A stretch of DNA of 5,810 nt from an uncultured bacterium (lineage in GTDB: Bacteria; Patescibacteriota; Dojkabacteria; SC72), in assembly GCA_938015795.1 (NCBI GenBank), contig CALLXA010000100.1, forward strand, positions 1 to 5,810, given 5' to 3'. Shown here piece by piece: positions 1 to 5,270 of this stretch (its first letter is position 1; each line of letters begins with the position of its first letter). Both the position numbers and the translations under genes were made by a program. The notes under the pieces are model-generated. The model made no database searches. It was not told where the DNA came from and saw only the letters and a program-made list of their open reading frames with translations.

Positions 1-1136
1 GCTATAATTTTTTGCACTTTAGGTCTTAAAGATAAGGGCATCTCTGTACCTATACCTCCAGGTTTGTAAAAGAAAAAGTCTTTTATTTCTAATAACCCTA
101 AAATTATTGCAATAATCCCTAGTCCGTTATATAGAAATAGTTTTATAGTAGAAATTGATTGTAAAAGTTGAAAGGCTTTAACTATGAGTAATCCATATAT
201 TATATACGTTATAAACACAGCCAATATAAAGGCAAGACCAGAAAGAAGTATCTGTTTTTTGTCTTTTGGATGATATGTAACAATAGCTATTAACATCATA
301 GTTAGAACTGATAAAGCACAAGGATTTATAGAGTCAGTTAAAGCTAACATGATCGTTTTCCATAATGAAATATCTTGTTTGCAATTTTCATCTTGAACCT
401 CTGTTACATCGACTTCACCACAATCAACATTTGCATTTACAGGAGGCAATCCATTCCAAAGAATATCCCATCCATCTAGACTTAATCCATTCTCATACTC
501 TTTATTCCCTCCTGGATATTCAACTTTACGATCAACAACAAATTCACCATGCAAATCTTTAATGGTGGAAGAGATATCTTCAATTAGAAATTTCTTTAGT
601 AAAGTGTCATGTTCTTCTGTTAATTTTGTATTAGCTTCCTTCTTTATTAAGACTTTGTCTTTCGAATATATCTTAGGTAATCCTTTTAGATCATTTAAAC
701 TAAATTCTGACCAATCCATACTTTTATTCGAAAGCAAAACCTTTTCAACAGATGATTTTTCTAAATCTTGTTTAAAATTATTTATTATAGAGTTATCTCC
801 TACTCTATAATTATCTTTGTCCCAAATTATTAATGGAATTCCTAGTGAATTGTTATATGTTTTAGCATAATCATATAGTATAGATGCATTGCTTTTTTCT
901 TTATAAATTTCATATTCTAGAAGAATAAAATTCTCACCATTTTGAATTTCTTTGTGAAGGAATGGGGATACCTCTGCACAGTGAGGACAACCTATACCTG
1001 TGAAATATGTAACTGTTTTGAAATTTTCTTCTGCAGAAACTTTACTCGTTGGAAATGAAAAGAAAATTAAAAATAGTGCAAATATTTTTATTAAAAATTT
1101 TCTTATATTTAGTTTTTCATTTATACTCATATTCAT
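1..1136 (-). CDS. Exported thioredoxin-like / CcdA-type transmembrane fusion protein (partial, C-terminus beyond window)
   Basis: Read on the minus strand, this frame stays open from ATG at 1136 to the left edge (378 codons visible). Residues 1-35 form a signal peptide: basic start, hydrophobic stretch about 17-28, likely cleavage after VSA35. A thioredoxin-fold domain follows, with a GCPHC redox motif (C50, C53) and a probable cis-proline in GIP (P101). Residues 136-258 are a hydrophilic linker with two further cysteines (C239, C252). From about 259 come hydrophobic helices of the CcdA/DsbD gamma type: TM1 259-283 with NPC (C273), TM2 296-320, TM3 331-353. The partner cysteine expected in a later helix would lie outside the window. 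CcdA-type domains pass electrons across the membrane through cysteine pairs, so this protein probably reduces or isomerises extracytoplasmic thiols. CPHC is a DsbA-type motif, so oxidation is also possible. A second ATG at 1130 has AGGA at better spacing and may be the true start. Confidence 0.85.
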   Translation of the reverse strand, partial: MNMSINEKLNIRKFLIKIFALFLIFFSFPTSKVSAEENFKTVTYFTGIGCPHCAEVSPFLHKEIQNGENFILLEYEIYKEKSNASILYDYAKTYNNSLGIPLIIWDKDNYRVGDNSIINNFKQDLEKSSVEKVLLSNKSMDWSEFSLNDLKGLPKIYSKDKVLIKKEANTKLTEEHDTLLKKFLIEDISSTIKDLHGEFVVDRKVEYPGGNKEYENGLSLDGWDILWNGLPPVNANVDCGEVDVTEVQDENCKQDISLWKTIMLALTDSINPCALSVLTMMLIAIVTYHPKDKKQILLSGLAFILAVFITYIIYGLLIVKAFQLLQSISTIKLFLYNGLGIIAIILGLLEIKDFFFYKPGGIGTEMPLSLRPKVQKII

Positions 1137-1146
1137 AAGTCCTATT

Positions 1147-1175
1147 AATTTATCAGTTATCAAATATAACCTCAA
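1147..1175 (-). promoter_or_regulatory. Candidate promoter of the thioredoxin-CcdA gene
   Basis: On the minus strand TTGAGG (1170-1175) and TAAATT (1147-1152) are 17 bp apart, a fair -35/-10 pair. An alternative -10, TTAATA at 1143-1148, lies 6 nt before ATG 1136. AGGA just upstream of the start is the only Shine-Dalgarno-like sequence at a usable distance in this window, and it suits ATG 1130 best (9-nt gap). AT-rich DNA gives such hexamers by chance, so this is tentative. Confidence 0.3.
1165..1170 (+). promoter_or_regulatory. Candidate -10 box of the helicase gene (leaderless type)
   Basis: TATAAC ends 5 nt before the GTG at 1176, so a transcript starting at normal distance from the -10 would begin at or next to the start codon. 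No clear -35 box is seen. The site overlaps the candidate promoter of the divergent thioredoxin-CcdA gene, so the two promoters may compete within the 39-bp gap. Confidence 0.3.
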
Positions 1176-2339
1176 GTGGAAATGGATCTATCTGAAAAAC
1201 AAAAGAGTATACTGACAGATATAAAAGGTTGGTATTTTGGAAGAAATAAACAGTATTTAACTTTTGGAGGTTATGCTGGTACTGGTAAAACAACTTTGTT
1301 AGGATATCTTTCATCAATTCTACATCAAGATAACAAGAAGATTAAAATTGCATTTTGTAGTTATACTGGTAAAGCATCGAGAGTATTGCAAAGAAAGTTA
1401 AAAGAAGCAAAAGCTATCGATATGAATGATTATGTAGGAACTATACATCGCCTTATATATAAACCAATAATGGATGATAAAGATGAGATTATTGGATGGT
1501 CTAGAATAGAAGATAAAGATTTTGAATATGATTTAATAGTTGTAGATGAGGCCTCTATGGTTACTAAAGACATTTGGAATGATCTTTTAAGTTTTGATAA
1601 ACCTGTCTTAGCTGTCGGTGATCACGGTCAACTCCCCCCTATCGAAGGCAGTTTTAATTTGATGGAAAAACCTGAGCTGAGATTAGAGGAAATATTCAGA
1701 CAGGAAGCTAATAATCCAATTATTAAGGTTTCTGAAATTGCAAGGAGATATGGAACAATACCTGCTATGGAATTCTCTCCTAAAGTTGTGAAATTCAAAA
1801 AAGATAGAGAAGATGTTCAAGAAATTCTTTCTGAAATCTTTGAAACATTTGATAATGAGACTATGGTATTGACAGGATATAATAGTACAAGAGTTAAAAT
1901 GAATAAAGGAATTCGACAGTTGTTAGAATTTGAATCACCGGAACCCTTAACAGGAGACAGAGTTATTTGTTTGAAAAACAATCATATAGATGATGTTTTT
2001 AATGGTATGACAGGAACAATTCTGTCAATTGATAAAGTCGGTATGACAGGAAATAAATACTATGAAGCCGAGATAGAGCTAGATGGTGAGGATGAAATCT
2101 TTTACGGTAACCTCTCAATTGATCAATTTGGTAAAGATACCACCTTGGCATTTGATAGGGATAGACAATTAAACCTTTTTGACTTTGGATATGCTCTAAC
2201 TGTTCACAAAGCACAAGGCAGCCAAGCTCGGAGAGTTGTTGTTTTTGAAGAAAGATTTTCTAGAATGACAGATGACATGTGGAAAAGATGGCTATATACC
2301 GCAGTGACAAGAGCAACTGAGGAATTATACATTATATGA
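1176..2339 (+). CDS. RecD/Dda-like SF1B DNA helicase
   Basis: A 387-aa ATP-dependent helicase, expected to move 5'-3' on single-stranded DNA in repair, recombination or replication restart. The SF1B motifs appear in order: Walker A GYAGTGKTT (32-40), motif Ia around YTGKAS (63-67), GTIHRLIY (88-95), Walker B DEAS (124-127), motif III GDHGQLPP (148-155), motif IV-like LEEIFRQ (170-176), an SH3-like 2B region about 255-335 (DRVICLKN...NGMTGTI), motif V TVHKAQGSQ (342-350) and motif VI YTAVTRATEELYI (374-386). It lacks the long N-terminal region of RecD2 and is closer in size to phage Dda. The start is GTG 1176 or ATG 1182; neither has a convincing ribosome binding site, and GTG 1176 sits 5 nt after a -10-like box. 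The TGA stop is formed where a GC palindrome begins, so the neighbouring mobile unit may have set the C-terminus, although all motifs are intact. Bacterial RecD2-like helicases and phage Dda cannot be told apart by reading alone. Confidence 0.93.
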   Translation: MEMDLSEKQKSILTDIKGWYFGRNKQYLTFGGYAGTGKTTLLGYLSSILHQDNKKIKIAFCSYTGKASRVLQRKLKEAKAIDMNDYVGTIHRLIYKPIMDDKDEIIGWSRIEDKDFEYDLIVVDEASMVTKDIWNDLLSFDKPVLAVGDHGQLPPIEGSFNLMEKPELRLEEIFRQEANNPIIKVSEIARRYGTIPAMEFSPKVVKFKKDREDVQEILSEIFETFDNETMVLTGYNSTRVKMNKGIRQLLEFESPEPLTGDRVICLKNNHIDDVFNGMTGTILSIDKVGMTGNKYYEAEIELDGEDEIFYGNLSIDQFGKDTTLAFDRDRQLNLFDFGYALTVHKAQGSQARRVVVFEERFSRMTDDMWKRWLYTAVTRATEELYII

Positions 2340-2349
2340 CCCCGGGGTC
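2338..2349. repeat. Variant REP-like palindrome GACCCCGGGGTC at helicase 3' end
   Basis: This 12-bp perfect palindrome starts inside the TGA stop codon of the helicase. Compared with the two flanking copies (CACCCCGGGGTG), both outer bases have changed together, keeping the self-complementarity. It is 31 nt from the left direct-repeat palindrome, forming a REP doublet able to fold as two small hairpins or one 10-bp long-range stem. A TTGTTTT run follows it, so it could also act as a weak terminator for the helicase mRNA. Confidence 0.75.
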
Positions 2350-2377
2350 GTTGTTTTGCTAGTAGTATAACCTTTTA

Positions 2378-2395
2378 TGTCACCCCGGGGTGGTA
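2378..2395. repeat. Left copy of 18-bp direct repeat TGTCACCCCGGGGTGGTA
   Basis: The copy is identical to 2888-2905. Its 12-bp palindrome (2381-2392) overlaps the 3' end of the transposase gene: the TGA stop (2380-2382) and the last codons (Thr-Thr-Pro-Gly) are read from the repeat. Confidence 0.85.
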
Positions 2396-2847
2396 AGTCT
2401 TTGAATCGAAATTCTTTCATCATATATTTTAAGCCATCTATAATCTCCGTTTGGATCTGTAAGATCTAACTCTTTTGGGTTTTCCCTGAAATACAGCACT
2501 AGGTCATCAAGATATTTTACTGTGTTAACAATCTTGTTTTGATATCGTCCTTGAAAAACATGCCCTACCCACTTATGCTCAATTTTGAGATATTTGGAAT
2601 ACATAGTTGTTGTTCTCTGCATAGTATTGGGGATACTGTTAAGAGTCATGGGTTGAAGCAGTAAATGATAATGATTTGGCATAAGGCAGTAAGCTAAAAT
2701 ATTACATTCATAAATATCGGAGTATTTATGTAATTGTTTTAAAAAAACTCCATAATCTTTCGGTTGCAAAAATATCTTCTCTTTCTGGTTACCCCTGTTG
2801 AAAACATGGTGAGCATATCCAACTTTGAATTTTCTAGGTATCGTCAT
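2380..2847 (-). CDS. REP-associated tyrosine transposase (RAYT, Y1_Tnp/IS200-like fold)
   Basis: A 155-aa single-domain HUH transposase acting on single-stranded DNA hairpins. Visible family signatures: HHVFNRGNQ (13-21), the metal-binding HUH triplet H59-Y60-H61 in MPNHYHLLL, GHVFQGRYQ (95-103), the likely nucleophile Y119 in LYFRENP (equivalent to YIHLNP in relatives), and YRWLKIY (137-143) matching the YxWSSY segment typical of RAYTs. All catalytic residues are present, so it looks intact. The ATG at 2847 has no good ribosome binding site; AAGG is only about 1 nt away. RAYTs are usually single-copy and vertically kept, unlike true IS200 elements, and the flanking palindromes fit a RAYT better than IS200. 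The last four residues and the stop codon come from the left palindrome. Confidence 0.92.
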   Translation of the reverse strand: MTIPRKFKVGYAHHVFNRGNQKEKIFLQPKDYGVFLKQLHKYSDIYECNILAYCLMPNHYHLLLQPMTLNSIPNTMQRTTTMYSKYLKIEHKWVGHVFQGRYQNKIVNTVKYLDDLVLYFRENPKELDLTDPNGDYRWLKIYDERISIQRLTTPG

Positions 2848-2858
2848 ACCTTAACTTT

Positions 2859-2864
2859 ACTATA
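2859..2864 (-). promoter_or_regulatory. Candidate -10 box of the transposase gene
   Basis: TATAGT on the minus strand lies 11 nt before ATG 2847, which would give a leader of only about 5 nt. A TTAACA-like -35 is 15 nt upstream, slightly short. The right palindrome (2891-2902) lies just upstream of this promoter and downstream of the -35 region of the divergent map promoter, so transposase binding there could affect both genes (inference). Confidence 0.25.
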
Positions 2865-2887
2865 CGGGTATGAACTAATTGTTAACT

Positions 2888-2905
2888 TGTCACCCCGGGG
2901 TGGTA
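2888..2905. repeat. Right copy of 18-bp direct repeat TGTCACCCCGGGGTGGTA
   Basis: The copy matches 2378-2395 without mismatch, 510 bp away and in the same orientation, with palindrome CACCCCGGGGTG at 2891-2902. The final TGGTA overlaps the extended -10 promoter (TGGTATAAT) of the methionine aminopeptidase gene. Confidence 0.85.
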
Positions 2906-2909
2906 TAAT
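2901..2909 (+). promoter_or_regulatory. Extended -10 promoter of map, overlapping the repeat
   Basis: TGGTATAAT is a perfect -10 hexamer (2904-2909) with the TGN extension. A weak -35, GTTAAC at 2881-2886, is 17 bp upstream. Only 5 nt (TGGCT) separate the -10 from ATG 2915, so the mRNA should start at or near the start codon. The spacer is filled by the 12-bp palindrome, and the TG extension belongs to the repeat. Confidence 0.65.
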
Positions 2910-2914
2910 TGGCT

Positions 2915-3682
2915 ATGATTTTAAAGAATCCCAAGGAGGAAAGAAAATATAGGGAGGCTGCAGAGATTTCGATGCAGATACTTCAAGAATTAGGTAGTAA
3001 CATCAAAGAGGGTGTTACTTCTTGGGATATTGATAATTTGGCCTTGGAACTTTGTAAGCAGTATCATGTTAAACCTTCTTTTAAAGGGGTTGGTGGATAT
3101 AGATATAATTCTTGTATTTCTGTGAATGATGTAGCTGTTCATGGTGTTCCTAATAGTACTCCTTTCAAAAATGGTGATCTTGTCTCGATTGATTTCGGAG
3201 TAATATATAAAGGTTTTCATACTGATCACTGTTGGACTTGGAGTGTTGGTAAACCTTCTCCTAAGAATCTTAAGCTTATGAATACTGCAAGAGATGCTGT
3301 TGAGAATGCTGCTTACTTAGCTATATCTGGTAAGTATACAGGTGATTTAGGGAATATGATGGAAACTACTGCTTTAAAAAATGGATATCGTACAGTAAAA
3401 ATGTTTGTCGGTCATGGTATTGGTAAATCTTTACATGAATTCCCAGAGATACCAGCATTTGGAGAACCTGGTACGGGTGATTTATTGAGAGATGGTATGG
3501 TTATTTGCGTTGAATGTCAGGTAGTAGATGATACTGGTGAGGTATATATTAGTAAAGAGGATGGTTGGTCTGCTCATACAGAATTGGGCGGTAATTCTGC
3601 TATGTATGAATTTATGATTATTGTTGGTAAAAACAGCCCTGAATTTTTAACTGATACTAGAGCTTGGCCTGTCGTTGCTTAG
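2915..3682 (+). CDS. map: Type I methionine aminopeptidase
   Basis: A 255-aa pita-bread-fold metalloprotease that removes the initiator methionine from new cytosolic proteins. All five metal ligands of the family are found: D93 (SIDFG), D104 (HTDHCW), H167 (GHGIG), E200 (CVECQ) and E232 (SAMYEF). The two conserved active-site histidines are present as H76 (VHGVP) and H174 (LHEFP). The length is normal for a bacterial type Ia enzyme without N-terminal extension. ATG 2915 is preferred over TTG 2909, which lies within the -10 box; no Shine-Dalgarno is present, consistent with a leaderless mRNA. Small departures from relatives are CQ instead of PM after E200 and EF instead of EH at the last ligand. 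Codons end mostly in T, unlike the downstream thioredoxin reductase. map is usually essential, so the mobile unit directly upstream is notable. Confidence 0.95.
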   Translation: MILKNPKEERKYREAAEISMQILQELGSNIKEGVTSWDIDNLALELCKQYHVKPSFKGVGGYRYNSCISVNDVAVHGVPNSTPFKNGDLVSIDFGVIYKGFHTDHCWTWSVGKPSPKNLKLMNTARDAVENAAYLAISGKYTGDLGNMMETTALKNGYRTVKMFVGHGIGKSLHEFPEIPAFGEPGTGDLLRDGMVICVECQVVDDTGEVYISKEDGWSAHTELGGNSAMYEFMIIVGKNSPEFLTDTRAWPVVA

Positions 3683-3740
3683 TTTTACCCTTGTAAAGAT
3701 ATTAATCCTATGGACTGTATGTCTTAGTTTAATGATTGAA

Positions 3741-4175
3741 ATGAAGAAAAAAATGTTAATCGGATTTGTATTGTTTGTTGTGACTTTTTTCACAATGGCG
3801 TGCAATTTTTCAACAAAAGTTGTTGAAGCTGCAAGTGCTGAAAAAAGACCTCAAGCAACTCCCACAAGAGTTGCGACCCAAAGGCCAATTACTGGCCCTG
3901 ATCGTAGAGTGGAGGTTGCTGAAAATGGCAATTGGCTGGATTTTAAAATTGTTTATGACTGGCAAGAAGTATGTGTTGTTTCCATTGTGAATCCAAAAAA
4001 TCAATTGGAACCTTCGGACAGGATTTTTTTTCACAGCTATAATTGCGAAGGCTTACCGGAAACCGTCGGCTACGAAGTACGATTTCAGTACTTCGATGGT
4101 TTCTTTTATGATAAAGATGGAAAAAAATGGCCTCTCGCCGTTTTTTACAAAGGAGGTTTAACGACTTCCCCATAA
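3741..4175 (+). CDS. Small exported protein of unknown function
   Basis: I do not recognise a family. The 144-aa product starts MKKK and has a hydrophobic segment about residues 5-20, then TMAC21 and a possible signal peptidase I site near VEA-A (29-31). TMAC is a poor lipobox, so a lipoprotein is possible but not favoured. Residues 34-56 are a Pro/Thr/Arg-rich linker (ATPTRVATQRP). Residues 58-144 look like a compact beta-rich domain with many aromatics (WLDFKIVYDW, YEVRFQYFDGFFYDKDGKKW). C78 and C102 could form a disulfide outside the cell. ATG 3732 would add three residues (MIE); extension back to TTG 3675 is unlikely. The gene starts 58 nt after map with no clear promoter. It uses more CG-containing codons (GCG, CCG, TCG, ACG) than its neighbours and contains several inverted repeats, which may point to recent acquisition. 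Confidence 0.75.
   Translation: MKKKMLIGFVLFVVTFFTMACNFSTKVVEAASAEKRPQATPTRVATQRPITGPDRRVEVAENGNWLDFKIVYDWQEVCVVSIVNPKNQLEPSDRIFFHSYNCEGLPETVGYEVRFQYFDGFFYDKDGKKWPLAVFYKGGLTTSP
3809..3827. repeat. 8-bp inverted repeat in exported-protein gene
   Basis: TTCAACAA and TTGTTGAA are perfect complements around a 3-nt AAG loop. It falls just after the signal-peptide coding part and could fold in the mRNA. Confidence 0.5.
3855..3874. repeat. 7-bp inverted repeat in exported-protein gene
   Basis: GCAACTC and GAGTTGC pair around a 6-nt loop, within the Pro/Thr-rich linker coding region. A 5-bp hairpin (GGCCA/TGGCC, 3883-3897) follows 8 nt later. Confidence 0.45.
4073..4095. repeat. 8-bp inverted repeat in exported-protein gene
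   Basis: CGAAGTAC and GTACTTCG pair perfectly around a 7-nt loop, within the aromatic C-terminal domain coding region. Confidence 0.5.
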
Positions 4176-4191
4176 ACAAATAGGTCTTTTC

Positions 4192-4270
4192 GGTAGGTGT
4201 ATACAAATTTAAGTAGATGGCTTTTTTTCGCTATCTTTTTTCACTTAAATTGCTCCTGTATACACCTACC
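4192..4270. repeat. 79-nt imperfect palindrome / long hairpin
   Basis: The outer arms GGTAGGTGTATAC (4192-4204) and GTATACACCTACC (4258-4270) match over 13 bp. After an uneven internal loop (1 nt against 6 nt), AATTTAAGT (4206-4214) pairs with ACTTAAATT (4243-4251) over 9 bp. Inside that, AGATGGC (4215-4221) pairs with GCTATCT (4230-4236) with one G-U pair and a T-rich loop. The whole forms a stem of about 29 pairs in the 171-nt gap between the exported-protein and thioredoxin reductase genes. It could be a structured terminator, a non-coding RNA, or a MITE-like remnant with terminal inverted repeats. No clear target-site duplication flanks it. Confidence 0.8.
4215..4241 (+). terminator. Possible intrinsic terminator inside the long hairpin
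   Basis: The inner stem AGATGGC/GCTATCT (8-nt T-rich loop) is followed at once by a run of six T on the plus strand, about 40 nt after the exported-protein stop codon. The stem is short with one wobble pair, so it is a moderate candidate. The outer 13-bp arm downstream could compete with or stabilise it. Confidence 0.45.
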
Positions 4271-4305
4271 CTTAGACTCCCCTTTTAAAGAAAATTTCAC
4301 ATATA

Positions 4306-4338
4306 TGATAAAATACAAACGGAATAAATTAATCCGTT
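4306..4338 (+). promoter_or_regulatory. Candidate trxB-like gene promoter and 5' leader hairpin
   Basis: TGATAAAAT (4306-4314) resembles an extended -10 and predicts a start near 4321. No good -35 is seen. The leader would be about 26 nt, unlike the near-leaderless genes around it. AACGGA (4318-4323) and TCCGTT (4333-4338) can pair around a 9-nt AT loop. This could be an operator or a short leader stem. No Shine-Dalgarno lies between it and ATG 4347. Confidence 0.3.
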
Positions 4339-4346
4339 AATTAATC

Positions 4347-5270
4347 ATGGAGCAAATAGACTTAGCAATAATAGGATCTGGACCAGCAGGATATACAGCA
4401 AGTATATATGCAAGCAGATACAAGTTAAACAACATAGTATTTGGAAAAACAATAGGAGGAACAATATCAGACGCACACAAAGTATGTAACTACCCAGGAT
4501 ATGAAGAAATCTCTGGATTTGAATTAGGATATAAAATAGCAGAACAAGCAAAAAAACTAGGAGGAATATCTAAACAAGAAAGTGTTGAAAAAATTGAAAG
4601 AAAAGAAAATGGAACATTTGAAGTAACAACAGACAAAGAAACATATCAAGCAAATGGAGTTATATTAGCAACAGGTACTAAAAGATCAAAACTAATGCTA
4701 CCTGATGAAGACAAATTCTTAGGAAAAGGAGTATCCTACTGTGCTACATGTGACGCAATGTTTTTCAAAGACAAAATAGTTGGTGTAATTGGTGGAAGTG
4801 ACGCTGCAACAACAGCTGCATTACTTTTGGCAGAAACATCAGAAAAGGTATACATAATCTACAGAGGAACAGAATTAAAAGGAGATCCTACATGGATTGA
4901 AAATGTTAAAAAAGATCCAAAGATTGAAGTTATTTTTCAAACAGTAGTAACTGGTTTAATTGGAGAAGAAAAACTTAAATCCGTAAACCTTTCCAAGGAA
5001 TTTAACAATGAGAAAGAATTGATTTTAGATGGCTTATTTATAGAGATAGGATCAGAACCAAATGCAGACCTACCAATGAAACTAGGATTAGAATTAACAG
5101 AAAAAGGATATATAGTTACTAAGAATGATCAATCAACAAGTATAGAAGGTATATGGGCTGCAGGAGATATAACTACGAACTCTAATGGATTTCAACAAGT
5201 AATAACTGCATGTGCAGAAGGAGCAGTAGCTGCTAATTCTGCATATTGTTATATTAAAAGTAAATGCTAA
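4347..5270 (+). CDS. trxB: Thioredoxin reductase-like FAD flavoprotein
   Basis: A 307-aa cytosolic flavoenzyme of the low-molecular-weight thioredoxin reductase family, which moves electrons from a cofactor through FAD and a cysteine pair to thioredoxin. Visible: FAD-binding GSGPAG (10-15), ATG (108-110), redox pair C132-ATC-C135 followed by D136, the second Rossmann motif GVIGGSDAA (146-154), and the C-terminal FAD motif IWAAGD (269-274) with QQVITACAEG (283-292). Odd point: the HRRxxxR motif that grips the 2'-phosphate of NADPH is replaced by YRGTELKG (172-179), leaving one of three arginines. The electron donor may therefore be NADH or another carrier rather than NADPH. A partner could be the thioredoxin-CcdA system encoded at the left of the window (inference). 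Codons in the first two thirds avoid T in third position. The TAA stop overlaps the stop of the convergent gene. Confidence 0.92.
   Translation: MEQIDLAIIGSGPAGYTASIYASRYKLNNIVFGKTIGGTISDAHKVCNYPGYEEISGFELGYKIAEQAKKLGGISKQESVEKIERKENGTFEVTTDKETYQANGVILATGTKRSKLMLPDEDKFLGKGVSYCATCDAMFFKDKIVGVIGGSDAATTAALLLAETSEKVYIIYRGTELKGDPTWIENVKKDPKIEVIFQTVVTGLIGEEKLKSVNLSKEFNNEKELILDGLFIEIGSEPNADLPMKLGLELTEKGYIVTKNDQSTSIEGIWAAGDITTNSNGFQQVITACAEGAVAANSAYCYIKSKC

Larger units (their letters stand above)
2338..2905. mobile_element. RAYT transposase unit with flanking REP-like palindromes
   Basis: The unit contains one Y1 transposase gene (2380-2847, minus) between two perfect copies of an 18-bp direct repeat (2378-2395 and 2888-2905), each holding the palindrome CACCCCGGGGTG. 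A third palindrome with the same CCCCGGGG core lies at 2338-2349. REP-associated tyrosine transposases are known to sit beside GC-rich palindromic repeats and are thought to act on them. The core is striking against this AT-rich background. The exact outer ends are unclear: the element could run 2338-2905 or only between the direct repeats. Confidence 0.7.

Noticed and set aside
365..810. Plus-strand open frames within the thioredoxin-CcdA gene
   Set aside because: They are antisense to a clear minus-strand gene with a signal peptide, CPHC motif and membrane helices; their translations are His/Leu- or Phe/Ser-rich without any domain.
1176..2847. TGA recoded as glycine (Gracilibacteria-type code)
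   Set aside because: Both TGA codons come right after complete domains (helicase motif VI; transposase C-terminus), and no in-frame TGA interrupts any other gene.
2338..2905. CRISPR array or tRNA-like repeat
   Set aside because: There are only two identical 18-bp repeats, 510 bp apart with a gene between them; no regular spacers and no cloverleaf.
2378..2905. 18-bp direct repeat as a target-site duplication
   Set aside because: Y1/HUH transposases do not normally make target duplications, and the palindromic content fits REP-type ends better; not fully excluded.
3675..3740. N-terminal extension of the exported protein starting at TTG 3675, overlapping map
   Set aside because: It would place an extra hydrophobic stretch before a normal MKKK signal-peptide start and has no ribosome binding site.
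4345..4551. Minus-strand Leu-rich frame that looks like a small membrane protein
   Set aside because: It is the antisense of the A-rich start of the thioredoxin reductase gene, whose FAD motif is unmistakable; Leu/Ile richness is a by-product of base composition.
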